The position numbers were made by a program, and so were the translations under genes. From Ilyonectria destructans (Eukaryota; Ascomycota; Sordariomycetes; Hypocreales; Nectriaceae): DNA of 64,000 nt. Where the stretch lies: NCBI GenBank assembly GCA_020740775.1, contig JAHEWK010000010.1, positions 2,480,001 through 2,544,000 of the forward strand, given 5' to 3'. Below the pieces are notes generated by a model, which saw only the letters and a list, made by a program, of their open reading frames with translations, was not told the origin of the DNA and ran no database searches. Positions 22,200 to 33,841 of this stretch are shown here, piece after piece (position 1 is the first letter of the stretch; every line of letters begins with the position of its first letter).

Positions 22200-22781
22200 G
22201 ACCTAACGTGGTGGCGATCCAGGTTCGCCTTTTTCAGCAAGAGCCCTTCCTGTTCAACAATCCCATCTATCTGAACGTCGCTCGTGGTTTAGTTGGTTCC
22301 CAATGGGAGGGCGAGGCTGAAGAGCGGAAGAGGGAGCTTGTCAATGAAGCATGCAAAGAAGCTTTCGCTGACGAGTTTATTGCCAAACTTCCCGAAGTGA
22401 GCATACCAATCTGATGGTATCGGCGAGGGCTAATAATTAATTACAGGGCTACGATACGAGTGTTGGTGACAGCTGTTCTAAACTCTCTGTGGGCTAACGC
22501 CAACGAATTGCCATCCTCCGATCGATTGTCAGAAACCCCAAAATCCTCATCCTGGACGAAGCGACGAGCGACATTGATGTCCGTGGGGAGCGAATCGTAC
22601 AGGCGGCCCTTGATAAGGCTTCTCAGAACCGAACGACGATTATAATTGCACACCGACTTTCTACAATAAAAAACGCCGACCGCATCGTTGTTTTGAAGAA
22701 GGACTAAGTCGTCGAGTCAGGCACACACGAGAGTCTGATTGCTATGGACCGTGGTGTTTCCGCCGGACTTTTCAACGCCTA
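22200..22781 (+). pseudogene. ABC transporter (MDR type) fragment, C-terminal nucleotide-binding domain with two in-frame stops
   Basis: The translation gives the Q-loop (VRLFQQEPFLFNN), then an intron-like GTGAGC...TTACAG stretch (22396-22446), the signature as LSVG-stop-RQRIAI, Walker [13 protein letters not shown], the H-loop [10 protein letters not shown], then VVLKKD-stop-VVESGTHESL and the terminal GLFNA. Both stops are TAA and sit where Gln or Lys/Gln codons are usual, so a C-to-T change in CAA explains at least the first. Walker A is missing. It matches the TMD fragment at 18.0-18.3 kb in strand and order. Confidence 0.85.
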
Positions 22782-22889
22782 GGCTCTTTCTCTTAGCGAC
22801 CCGGCTGAAACGATGGCGCCGATATACTACTTGACAAACTACACCACAAAGATCCAAGCAGACTCCATACATTCAGCTTCCAGTATAAA

Positions 22890-24674
22890 CTACATTACAC
22901 AACACTGATCTCCCTCGTCTTTCCAGAGATCCTCATCCTTCAGGTCCTTAGTCACCTCAGAAAGGGGATCTCCAGCAGCGACGAGGAGGTCAACACACTC
23001 CTGGCCGCCACGGATGATCCGGGCAAGGTCGGCAGCTGTGAAACCGCTGATATCAAACTCCTCGCCGTCAACACGCTTTGGCTGTGGACCCTCATCTACC
23101 TTCTTGCCAACTTCGGCGCCGCTGTCGAGAAGCAGACGGATGACGTCCAGGTGGTGGTATCGAGCAGCAAAGTGCAGCGGGGTCCATCCGGCGTTGTCAA
23201 CAGCTTCTTTGTCAACGCCTAAAGCAATGAGTTCCTTGGCGCAGGCGTCCTGGCCCTTGAAGGCAGCGAAGTGCAGAGGTCTTCGGCCGTCGTAGATGGA
23301 CGCCTCGATATTAGCACCCAGGGTAGAAACGAGCATGCGTATCGTCTCGGGGGAGCTACCGTAGCCCGAGGCATTGATAAGAGCCGTGTACCCCTGGTTG
23401 TCGTGCCCGTCTACAGCGATGCCTGCCTCCTCTACGAGCCAACGGCACAGATCTGCTGCACCAGCCGCCCCTGCCAGGTGGAGAGCGTTGACGTCTTCAA
23501 AGGGACCAACGGCCGCCTTGACGTCGGCCCCATGGCTCGCAAGGAGCTTGGCCGCCTCGACGTTCTTGGCCAAGACAGAGAGCAACAGCGGAGTCTTCCC
23601 TTGGCCAGTGACTCTGGCCGCGTCGGCGCCATGGTCCAACAGATACTTAATGACATCGAGCTTCCCATCATCGTCGGCATTTTTGCATGCGAACAGCAAT
23701 GGTGTAAACCCTTTCTCGTGGTCTGGCACAACATCACCCTCAAGGACAGGATCCACCAGAGAGCCCGCCTCGACCAGCGCTGCCACGACATTCCGGCCGC
23801 CTCGCTCAGCGGCATGGTGGATTGGCAGCCGACTGACCTTGTCACGCATCGACAGACAGGCAGTCCCGCCTGGTTTGCTGAGCAACAGCTTGCAAATCTC
23901 TTCCCTCCCACCTTGGACAGCGACAAGAAGCGGCGTGCCCGCCACCGCATCATTAATATCAATCCTGGCGCCGCTTTCGAGGAGCAGCTTGGCGACTGGC
24001 ATATTATCGCCATATCCACAAGCGTGGTGAAGGGGGGTGACGTCCAGCTCCTTGTCTTGCTTCTTGAGATCTAATTCCTGGCCGGTTGCAAGTTTGTATG
24101 TGGTGCCGAGAACTGCTCCAATATTCTGGCCACATGTGCAGCCATCATCGTGATCATGCTGATGCTCGTGGCCGTGAGGCTCTCCAGTCGCGTCTGGTTG
24201 CCCCTTTATGATGGGCCTTTGGTCTGCACTTGGATTGGTACCGAGCTCAATGAGAACTTTGGCAATTTCGAGAGAAACGTCATTGTTCCACCTCGCACAT
24301 TGATGCAGGCCGGTCCATCCATTCTCAGCCTTGGCGTTCACATCAGCGCCATGTGTGACGAGGAATCGAACGCATTCGGGGGCTTGCTTCGCTTCCTCGT
24401 CCACGACTGCCGCGGAGATGAGGTCTAGAAGCGGCGTGTAACCTTGATCGGGGTCGCTGATGTTGAGATTGAGTCCGGGGTTTTGGTTGAGGATGTCACG
24501 AACTTGGGCGATATCGATGTCCCTGCAGGCTTCCCTAAGCTCTAGGTAACACTCCGGTTCGGAAGCTTCGTTGGTTTCTTCCGTTATCGGAACCTCATCG
24601 CCCAAAGTTTCCCCAGCTGTAGATGCGTGTGTGTCATGGATGACAGCCGTCTGCTGATCCTGTTCTTCGGACAT
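22890..24674 (-). CDS. Ankyrin-repeat protein with His-rich insert and CaaX terminus
   Basis: One uninterrupted frame. The start is placed at 24674 (MSEEQDQQ); an in-frame Met at 24764 would add an unlikely leader. About 594 residues contain roughly ten ankyrin repeats (GYTPLLDLIS..., NGWTGLHQCARWNN, DVTPLHHACGYGDN, AGTPLLVAVQGG, SRLPIHHAAERGG, GFTPLLFACKN, GKTPLLLSV, GYTALINASGYG, GRRPLHFAAFKG, GWTPLHFAARYHH). An insert HGHEHQHDHDDGCTCG sits between repeats 2 and 3 and looks metal-binding. The protein ends QCCVM-stop; CCVM fits a CaaX box, with terminal Met favouring farnesylation, so membrane anchoring is likely. The partner is unknown. Confidence 0.9.
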   Translation of the reverse strand: MSEEQDQQTAVIHDTHASTAGETLGDEVPITEETNEASEPECYLELREACRDIDIAQVRDILNQNPGLNLNISDPDQGYTPLLDLISAAVVDEEAKQAPECVRFLVTHGADVNAKAENGWTGLHQCARWNNDVSLEIAKVLIELGTNPSADQRPIIKGQPDATGEPHGHEHQHDHDDGCTCGQNIGAVLGTTYKLATGQELDLKKQDKELDVTPLHHACGYGDNMPVAKLLLESGARIDINDAVAGTPLLVAVQGGREEICKLLLSKPGGTACLSMRDKVSRLPIHHAAERGGRNVVAALVEAGSLVDPVLEGDVVPDHEKGFTPLLFACKNADDDGKLDVIKYLLDHGADAARVTGQGKTPLLLSVLAKNVEAAKLLASHGADVKAAVGPFEDVNALHLAGAAGAADLCRWLVEEAGIAVDGHDNQGYTALINASGYGSSPETIRMLVSTLGANIEASIYDGRRPLHFAAFKGQDACAKELIALGVDKEAVDNAGWTPLHFAARYHHLDVIRLLLDSGAEVGKKVDEGPQPKRVDGEEFDISGFTAADLARIIRGGQECVDLLVAAGDPLSEVTKDLKDEDLWKDEGDQCCVM

Positions 24675-25982
24675 ATTGACGTGGACAGAAATGCAAAATA
24701 TAGTGAAAAAAGGGGTCGAGCAGGTCTGAAATCGGGGGCTAAAGAAACAGTGTGGATTTGTCAAGAATCTTTATTTCTCATCAGCGAAACTTTGCAAGTA
24801 TATGTATTGCCGCCTATCCAGCTGGTGTGATGCTACTTGTATTTCATTTTTCGGGGCTGCGACAGCTGCCTGGAGCTGAAAGCCAGCAGATGCACTAAAA
24901 AGGTCTGTTAGTTAGTTCGTAAATAGAACACCATACTGCTGGCTTAACATCGACCAGTCGTTTGGTATAATTAGAGCTATGCACCGGTTATAATTAGCAA
25001 CCGTCGCCAAGCTGATTGCGGGGAGTGTTGCGATGAGTTCAGCCACATAATTAATCCAGCATTTGGTTGGGTCGATGCCTAACCTACCTGTTGAGACATT
25101 TTCGTATTGACTTAATTGTGGCGGTTCAGGATGACCGCTGTACCCCCCAAATTAGACTTGTTCGCTAGGGCGCTTGAGTCCGGCGTTTCCATTAAAGCCA
25201 CGTCTTCTGCCTGGATTCCTCTCTGTCGTCGTCCATGCCGATCTCCTCGAAACGTCCTGCCTCCAGAATTCGAGTCGTTTAAAGCCCATGAGCCTACCAT
25301 ACGTCGATAGTGTTTACGGCCTCGGGCAGTAGGAACTTGTAGTGTTCCATTTCGAATTGCACCATCCGAACTAAGTTTGAGGGTCTGTTCGAGCTGAATG
25401 AGTTCCCAAATGTCGGCTTGCTTAGCGGCTCAGCCGCAAATGAGCTAAACTAGATACCGATATACTTTTATATTTCGATTAGCATTCAAATTCCGAAACA
25501 TCTACGAAAGCGGAATATTGTCAGCAGCACATGATTGATAATTCCATCATAACCAAGCTACAAGGTGACGATGCACCTACTGACAGACAGGTAGCCAAAC
25601 TTGCTCTCCCACTAGCCGTAGGGAGTTCGGTGGAGTAGTACCCGTTTTAGCATAAGCAGGGCATTCTGAAGCGAACTCCACATGAAGAAAATGACACGAA
25701 ATGTTGCCGAGGAGCGCAATTCCGATATTCATTCTGACCACATATATGGCCGATGATTTCTCACTAACTAATTTACGTCGACGAAAGTTGGTGCGGTAAA
25801 CGTTTTTGCAATGAGAATAAAGGATAGGCTGCGAAATGTGTTCCACCGGCTCAAATGAAGCGAATAAAGCATGGCCAAAGCCTCCAAATCCTCCTCACGC
25901 CTATTGATAACACTGAACCAACACCACCGCCAGCACCTACAGCTAGCGGCAGCGGAGCCCGAATATGGAAACTAGCTCGACC
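24675..25982. other. Intergenic, no gene recognised
   Basis: About 1.3 kb covering the ankyrin gene promoter (near 24675-24900) and the 3' flank of the zinc-finger gene. Short frames have no motif. Confidence 0.4.
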
Positions 25983-27075
25983 CTAGAATTTACGACCAAT
26001 CCGACTATCACCACTATCTAGTCTAAAATGCTTGGTCAAAATTGTGTTGTTCGCTCGTTCCAACCTCCCTCGCTTCCGCTCCTCCTCTTTGTGCTGTGCT
26101 CTGTCGCCGGCTATTCTTAACTTGGACAACTGCGCGGCAAGTATGGCCACACTGCTGTGCACGATTTCGCCGCTTCCGTTCCCTCCCCGTTGGGCGACTT
26201 CGAGACCAGGAGTCGATGAGGTCTTTGAGCGTTCGTCGAACGAGTGTACATCCCGGTCTGGTGTTGCTCGACGAGCGGGTCGAGGTTCTTGGGTGTCAAG
26301 ATTCTTCCGATTTGAGATGAGCTTGCCTGATGGTAAGCGCGCTGGCATGCTGCCGTCACGTTGCGCCTGCTCAATCACGACATTTTCAGATTGTGGCAGT
26401 TCGTAGAATTCCTCGGTGTCCGGGGAAATGTCGAACCGGCAATGCCCCTTGGCCACCATGTGCTGCTGGACGCCCTCGACGGTGCTCCGCCGCGCGCCGC
26501 AGCATATGCATTCTTGATAGCCGTAGATGACAAAGTGTAGGTACCACACGACCGTCTCGAGGTCGACGGCTAGGCAATCTTGAAACGGCACGCTGAAGCC
26601 GTGTACCGCGGCCATGTGCGTCATGCTGTCGTCCAATGTGCCAGACTCTTGCGGGCAGAAGACGCATTTGCCAGGAACAAAATCCGGTGCTAATGGTTCG
26701 TCTTCCTGGTCGCTGTCGCCGTTTTGGTCTTGGTCAGAACCAACATCAGGTTCACTCTTCCGAGCGCGTGACGGTGTTGCGCTTTTCGCTTGCTCTGCGT
26801 CTGTTGAGGGAGGGGGTGGTGGCGGCGATGGGACACTTCCGGGCTCCGCTACCTTTAATTGGAGCTTGTAAACGCTGCGATCAAAACATTAGCTTGAAAT
26901 GGGTCTGGGCCCAGGGAAAAAAAAAGACTTACTGCCCATCACTTTTGACATGCGCTCGCCACGTTTGTAGGCCACGCAATTCCACGTTGCAGAGTCTGCA
27001 GAAGGAAGGGGCTTGCGCAATACTCAGGGGCGGCTGGTCCATGACAACGCCCGTGTCCGTCACTGTGTCCGTCAT
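25983..27075 (-). CDS. Rei1/ZNF622-like C2H2 zinc-finger protein
   Basis: Exons 27075-26933 and 26874-25983 give 344 residues (58-nt intron, GTAAGT...CGCAG). Finger 1 spans the splice: FCRLCNVELRGLQTWRAHVKSDGH-VYKLQLKV, with the H-x-KSD-x-H spacing of the zf-C2H2_2/Rei1 family. The second module is CVFCPQESGTLDDSMTHMAAVHGFSVP. The third is ECICCGARRSTVEGVQQHMVAKGHCRFDI. The order and spacing follow yeast Rei1 / human ZNF622, cytoplasmic 60S ribosome biogenesis factors that recycle pre-60S export factors. The C-terminus is basic. Rei1 itself is longer, so this may be a paralogue. An acidic Asp/Glu-rich linker with a Pro run separates fingers 1 and 2. Confidence 0.8.
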
Positions 27076-28474
27076 GGTGGTTGTAAGTCCTGGTGGTTGT
27101 AAGTCCTGGTATGGGCGTGGTGTTGTGAGTCTCGAGGATTGTCAGATTGGGTATCCTTATTGGAGAAGTTACTATGTTAGTGTTTAAGCCAAATATATCA
27201 CGGGCGAGTGCGACACATGATTAAATAAGTCGATAGATTCACAGGCGTCCTTTCAGCATGGTATTCTACAAGTCGCCACAGTGAGGCGGCCGATGAATCT
27301 GGTCTAGTTCCCCTCTCGCAGGCGCGCAATCTCCACTGCGGCTGGACAATGTGACTCAGCTCAGGTGTGTGACGAGCCCTGAAGTCATTCTCCTTCTGCG
27401 GCGGGGTAACAATCGATTGGCTTGTCTGACTGTGAAGCGTGATACTCAAGCCAGCCCTCCAATGAGTTGTTTGCCCTATTATGGGTCGAAATGAGTCGAA
27501 ATGAGCCAGTACACTCACTGAAAGTTGACTCACCGAGGTGTACTGTACCCACAGAGTATCCCACATTTCAGCCGCCCCCATGCTTTCCCCTCATTTGCTG
27601 TAGATCTTCCTTTTCCAGGTGGACCTGATCAAAAGATCGCATCATTCAAGCAGTCACTCAAGGATGCTTAACTCAAACGCGCCATCTAAATCCGGTGTTT
27701 AACTTAAGTCGTCTTTCGGGGTCTGGTCTAATAAATGGGTCCCAGCAGCTCGGCGCCAGAGAAATATCGCGACTTACCCTAGATTGATCGCCCTCAGGCC
27801 GCATTTGGAGCGTGGGTCCAATGCTCAAGTTATCCGTCGATCGGTATTACATTAATCCGCTCCGGAACAAAGTGGCCTGGACAGTATGCAACTGTGGAAC
27901 GAGTTGTGTTAATTAGCGCGTGACGGCCACTCACTGCAGTACTGCCTGCCAGGTACTAGGTACCTAGGTAGTGCATGCTTTGCTGAAATGTCAGAGGGGA
28001 TGCGTATTCAGCTGGTGCATAAATTTTGGTGTAGGTATGGACTGGATTCGGCCTGATCTCACAAGTGAACACTCATCATGCCACATTAATTGTTATCCCT
28101 TCAACCAATCTGTCAACCCGTGTCACGATGCTTACAGCCCTAAGATCTGGTACCTTGTCCCACCCTTTTTCGTTTACATAGACTACTCTTAGCGAGTGCG
28201 CTTTCTGCCGCAGAGATCCATTCTGCAGTTTTCATGAGTTCCCGACTCGATAGCTTCTGGGGCACTCAAAGAGGCGCGATGTTCGAGTACCAATACTAGG
28301 AAAGAATCGTTGCCAACCCTTATCCAAATCTCCGGCTATCCCCTAAGCTAAATGTCTTCGTAGGTTGTAGCAACTGGAAAATAGCAAATCCTCCCCCAAA
28401 GCCGTTGTCGATCCTTCTCACAATGTTCCAAGCCTTTTTAAGAGAGAAGTTAGGGGTGAGTTTCATCATCTCTA
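27076..28474. other. Intergenic, no gene recognised
   Basis: About 1.4 kb. It begins with a short tandem GTAAGTCCTGGT-type repeat near 27077-27110 in the zinc-finger gene 5' flank. No other structure or gene is seen. Confidence 0.4.
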
Positions 28475-30222
28475 TCATGGGTCCCAATCTGATTCTGAAC
28501 ATTCCAACTCAAACAGTTGTTCCTTCCCGACGAGACCCATCATTCTTTCTTTTAGACCTCTCCAATCACTGGTAACTTTGCTACCAACTAGAATCATCTT
28601 GACAACGCAACTGCCGGATACAGTAGGAGAAGCCAGCCAACATAACCTGTCGATGCAATCTTCCCAATCACCGCGCAAGAGGTCCGCTCGATCTACGATA
28701 AAGCAGACGGTCTTGAGGGTTGGCAATATCTCAGCGAGAATATCTAGCACCAGAGTCGGATCACTTCCCCACTTTGCATCATCCATTTTCTTCCATATGG
28801 ACTTGGTTTGGGTCGGGTCCAGCGGGTGTGGCATCGTCTCGAGAATCTGGAAGGTAAGGTGATTGAGGAGAGAGACGAATCTGTCCCCTTTATCGCTTGA
28901 ATCGGTAAGTTGGCAGCAGTGGAAAGCGACGCATTCATTGGTTTCTTGGAAATGTTGAAACAACCTCAACACAAGTGGAGAAAACCAGCAATAGTGTGTC
29001 ACACACCTCGCCTCGCCTCGAATGACTAGAAACGCGGATTTCTGGCTGCATCCCCATCCACGATACGTTTTTGAACCTTTTAGTTCAACAAGTCTACTGC
29101 ACATATTTTGCCGTTGACCATCAAATGTGGCTTCAAGACGGACTTGATAGTCATTCGTCGCTTTGGTGGCGGCTTGGTGATCTGGTAACAATCTCTCGCG
29201 GATTTTTTCCAAATTGTCGGTCCACTGCTTTTCTTACGTCGCCTGTCGTCAGATAATCTGTCCCACGGCGATTGGGGGTGCAAGGCTTACTTTTCATGTC
29301 GCTCTGCGTTTCTGTGTAACGGACGTCCAGCTCACGGACAGTCTGATCCACTGCATGTAACCGTTGGCTATCTAGGATTGCACCTTGGGCTCTGACGTCT
29401 TCCATCGCGGTGGTTACTTCTATTAAGGTCTCTTCGAACCTCCTAGGAGTACCAACCACCACACTCCATAATCTGCCTGTTGGGGGTTAGACCTGATGGA
29501 AGCTATTGCAAGCTCGGTACCTACCTATACTGGACTGGAGATAGTATAAAACTGCATACCTCGCGAATTCGATGCCTATCTCGTAGGCATTGGCAAGGTG
29601 CATCTGCATTTCCGAGGTTGGGTGAATATGTTCTAAGATCTTGAACCGAGAGTATTGCTTGCAGAGCTGCAGAAGAATCTCACCGATTCTATCATCTCGT
29701 TTCTGCTTATTGACCGCAACCTTGACCGAATTAGCATAAAATACGACGAAAATTGACTTTCCCACTCACAACAAGCAGTATGGAAAGCGTACTATATGCC
29801 GCTTTGCCGTATTGGCCGCCTAATGTAGACATCAGTTCCACGACGCCTCCATATCCATCTAGGTATCTGCCGAAAGTCGACAAGAACCGCGTCGTTCTTT
29901 GATAGAACCTCCGGACTTTGCCTTGCTGTTCAAAGCGTCTTTCAGCAGCATTTGCGTCGTTGAGATGCTGACGTAACATGTCGCGCAGGGTATCGCGGTT
30001 GGCAGTAGCAATCTCGTTTGCATACTTGTCACTTAACCCTGTATACGACGATGATTTCGTAAGCCTTGTCGAGAATTTTGCACAGCTCTCAAGAGCACGG
30101 TCTGCTGGAGCGAGCACATTGCTATTGAGCCTATTTAGTCGGACACTTGTCGCTTGTGTGACGTTGAGCAATAACTGACCTCTTATTTTCGGTCTTAATT
30201 TTCGCGATACCAGCTGGCTCAT
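28475..30222 (-). CDS. DUF7708-type N-terminal / STAND-like protein without a visible P-loop
   Basis: Exons 30222-29770, 29720-29525, 29476-29291 and 29232-28475 give 530 residues; all introns are GT-AG of 48-58 nt. The N-half (GVVELMSTLGGQYGKAAYSTL; RFKILEHIHPTSEMQMHLANAY; IEFARYAVLYYL) follows the DUF7708 domain that precedes NACHT NTPases in fungal NLR-like proteins. The C-half has ECVAFHCCQ, RFVSLLNHLTFQIL, a Walker-B-like TVCFIVDRADLL and VVKMILVGSK. Where a GxxGxGK(S/T) loop is expected (FLVIRGEARCVTHYC) it is absent. No repeat domain follows. This family is linked to heterokaryon incompatibility and immunity-like signalling; here it may be a helper or a decaying copy. Confidence 0.65.
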
Positions 30223-30932
30223 GACTATGGGATATGGTCTCAGTAAATATTGTGGGTATTGTCATGTCACCGTCTGTGACCATAGTGTGCGACGTTAAAT
30301 AGGGCCTTTGGGGGTGATTATTCAGTTAACGCGAGAGATGGGCATTCTTTGTGTCAAATAGCTGCTCTTAGCAAATAAGGCAAAAAGATGCCTGGCACAA
30401 GCGTCTGACATGCATGAAGACTAAAGCACAGCCTCACACCGCCATCACAGTACCATCGAGGCAACCAACAAGTCGCACCCAGGCATGGGTCTTTCAGCTT
30501 TGGCATGTGGTTGTAATTTGGCCAACACACCAATCAATGAACCTAGCTAAGGGTGCAAAACCTGCAGCAAATGGCCCCCAACTTCATAAAATGCCAACCT
30601 CTCGCCAAATCAGACTCATAGGTGTTGCATCAAACGGAGCAGCCACAGTAGGGTTGACGCGGCTTTTGGTCAGCACACACATCAGGTCACCGATTAGTTG
30701 AATTACGAGGGCGTGATCAATAACCCCTGTCATACCTAGGTAGTGACTATCTATTACGAGCTGATAGCTAGGCCTAATTAGAGCATGCCGGGTTGAAACT
30801 GAGATACAAGGCCCTCAGTATTAAAACGGCTCATCCTCCTGCTCACAAATCGCACCCAGGAGTTCCGGCAGCATATACGGCATGTTCCACGACCCCTAAT
30901 CCTTCGAGAAGAGATATCCAACTACCGCAACG
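30223..30932. other. Intergenic between divergent DUF7708 and AAA+ genes
   Basis: About 700 nt, two divergent promoters, no gene recognised. Confidence 0.4.
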
Positions 30933-33841
30933 ATGGATACAGGAGCGGATTCTGTTCTTTTGATGACGAGCAAGACCTCTTTGATTGAGAAGGCCCAGCA
31001 ACGGTATATTGACGCGTTGGAGAAACGCATTGCCGCTCTCGAGCTGAAGGCCGACAACACCAAGCAAATTCACGATGTAGCTGTCGCAGAGCCCTGCAAG
31101 CCGTCATCGACGGCCGAGAAGCCTCCCGATACACTCACAGTCTGAGATCAGTCCAGTGAATCTGGGACTGCGGACAATGAAGACCAGTCAAAGCTTCTCA
31201 AATCCGCCGCGTCCGTCCAAGCCTACTCCAGATTCTTTGACAAGGTCAAAATAGTGGCGAGAAGATACTCGAAGGACAATGACGAGAGGAAAGACAAACC
31301 GATCGGCAAGGAGGAGGTCATCAGTGATGGTCAATCTGCAAGCGACGTTACAGAGCAGGACAAGGACAAGACCACCACAGACACCGGGATACAGAACCAG
31401 GGCGCCAGCGCGCCGATGACTCTCACCCTAGGCCTCGACGACGACGACTTCATCATCAAGGCAAATGTTAGGATTACCTATCCAGAACTCCAAGCGCTGC
31501 TCCAGATCGTATTTGCCCACTATCCTGGTTTCGGGCCAGACATGGTGGTCACCACCCTCGACAGTCCATTCGAACCATTCATCCAATACTGGAGAGATCT
31601 TCAGGCATTGGCCAAGGGCGAAGAGGACCATCCTGCCGTCCTGGAATTCCGAAGACGACTTCAACGCTTCAAAGAGTCCGGTCAAGACATGACTGGGTGG
31701 CCGAAGCGACTGGACGACTTTGCAAAAAGCGGCGATGGCCTTGAACGTACTCGTCAGAACCTCGCAACACTGTTAGAGTTGATCCACGAAGCCGTCAAAG
31801 GTCGCGCGGGCGACCAGAGTCTTTCGAGAATCCTCGAGGACAATTCTCCAGCCAGCCAGGAAATCGTCAACTTCGAGAATCTGTGGACCATCTACAAACC
31901 AGGCGACATCGTCGTCTCCCGTGTCTTCCTAGATGAACTGCAGGCATTCATCGTCCACGAGTCCATGGAGTCCGCCATGGAGAGAAAAGGCCTCAGCCCT
32001 CACTGGAGACTCGTCTGCTGGGCTTATGACTGGACTGGCAAGACTTTCAGAAGGATCCAGGCAGAGCTCAGGATCGACTTCTTCAAGGGAAGTCGAAAAG
32101 TCCAGTCACTCCCCGTGTATCCGGTTAAATACCTGTCCGAGGCAGAAAGAGACCATATGGAGCAACGAGGGCGGCGGTTTCATCAAATCTGCCTTAGTAA
32201 CAAGGGTTACCGACTATTCCAATACACTGGAGATGCTATTCTGAGAGCCAGAGGTATTGGAAAGGTCCATTTGGTACGATGCAAAATATTATGATTACAG
32301 CAAGAGCAAAGTACTGATGTTTGATTTATAGACCCGTGTGCTGGATAATGACAAGAATGCCGACACATGGCAGACTCCCAGCGATTCGTTTGGAAAATTC
32401 CTTCACGAACTCATCCATGGTACAGACTTCACCAACACCGTTGTTGCTGAGGTAAATCATGTATCACCCAGACGTGTGTATAAGTAATCGGCTGACAGCA
32501 TATTAGATCGACGGAGCAGAACAGGTCATGATAGACGCCTTGTCGTTCAGGGATTATGGCCCTGGCAAATATTATCAGCACAAGAACCAATTACCCATGG
32601 GCAATTTGCGATTCTGGAAACAAACCAAGGCCTGTCGCTGCTCCGTCTGCCAGGAAAACTTCGAACTCAACGAGAGTCAAAGATCCCACTATGACCTCGA
32701 GCCACACCAGATTAGAGAGGAGTTTGCAGATCCAACACAGTATCTAATCTGCCCACCCAGGGTTCTAGGCTATCACCTCTCCAGGAAGCGCTGGGTCGAG
32801 CTCAAAGTAACCGAGGTGAAGGATATCAAGAAGAGGGTCGACACCAGTGCTTTCGACTATCTTCAGATGGAGTCAGTCAAGTCCAAAGAGCTTCTGAAAA
32901 GTCTAGTCATGAGCCACTGGAACAGAAAGAGGAGCGATAACAAGGGAAAAATGCAGGATTTGATGAAGGGAAAAGGCGAAAGCCTCGTGATATTGCTCTA
33001 TGGTAGGCAATCCTGCGCGATGAATTCCCCTTGCAAAAATTGACATCACCAGGTCCACCTGGAGTCGGAAAGACGTTGACCGCAGAGACCGTCGCATTAG
33101 CCACCGGCCGACCTTTGTTATTTGTCACCGTCGCCGATATTGGACTCGATCCTGAGAAGGTCGAGGAAAACCTTATTGACGTTTTCAGACTTGCGGCTTC
33201 TTGGGAGGCTATCATCCTCTTGTAATATTTCCAACATCCAGTTCTGCTCGAGCGTCGTTAATACTCTAACACCATTTTGCTTAGTGACGAAGCGGATGTT
33301 TTCTTAGAATCACGATCGAACGACACTGCGAGTTTGCCAAGAAACGCACTCGTCTCTGGTCAGCATCCCAATTCACTTTAAGCAATAGACCACTTACTAG
33401 GCAAAAGAACTTCTCAGAGTCCTGGAATACTACGACGGGATGTTGATTCTCACTACCAACCGACTGCGCCGTTTTGACCACGCAGTCATGTCAAGAATGA
33501 ATCTCGCCATCCGCTATCCCGACCTAAACCACGAACAAAAGAAGCGGATCTTCCTACAATTTTTGGGTCAGCTAGACGAGGATTCAACCACGGACCGTGC
33601 CAGGATCGAGCAATGGATACGGGACGAGGATACCAGAGAGCAACTCGACGGACTCAACGGCCGGCAGATCCGTAACATCCTCTTCTCCGCAGCCAAGATA
33701 ACTTCGGAGCAGGAGGGTGGGAAGCTCAGCTTAGAGGTGATTAAGCGGCTTGCACAGGCAACAAAGAGGTTCGCACAGGAGATTCGGGCTGATATGGAGG
33801 CATCTCGCGTCAAGAATGAGCCAAGTTACCGCACAATGTAG
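30933..33841 (+). CDS. AAA+ ATPase with N-terminal DUF7025-like region; in-frame TGA near the 5' end
   Basis: The C-terminal AAA module is clear: Walker A GPPGVGKTLTAETVA across the splice at 33002/33053, Walker B AIIL(F)DEADVFLE across 33221/33285, sensor ILTTNRLRRFD and the Arg region VMSRMNLAIRYPD. Upstream NFENLWTIYKPGDIVV and SPHWRLVCWAYDWTGKTF match the DUF7025-type region of fungal AAA proteins. Exons are 30933-32273, 32332-32451, 32507-33002, 33053-33221, 33285-33358 and 33408-33841. A TGA at 31143-31145 interrupts exon 1 in frame; the coiled-coil start (SLIEKAQQRYIDALEKRIAALE) and the rest share one frame on both sides. Either the stop is a recent lesion, it is read through, or translation starts downstream (for example the ATG at 31417). 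Function unknown. Confidence 0.75.

Noticed and set aside
23271..24074. Long plus-strand frames antisense to the ankyrin gene
   Set aside because: Shadow of a G+C-rich coding strand; no protein motif.
26636..27187. 183-residue plus-strand frame antisense to the zinc-finger gene
   Set aside because: Overlaps both exons and the intron of a well-supported gene and has no motif.
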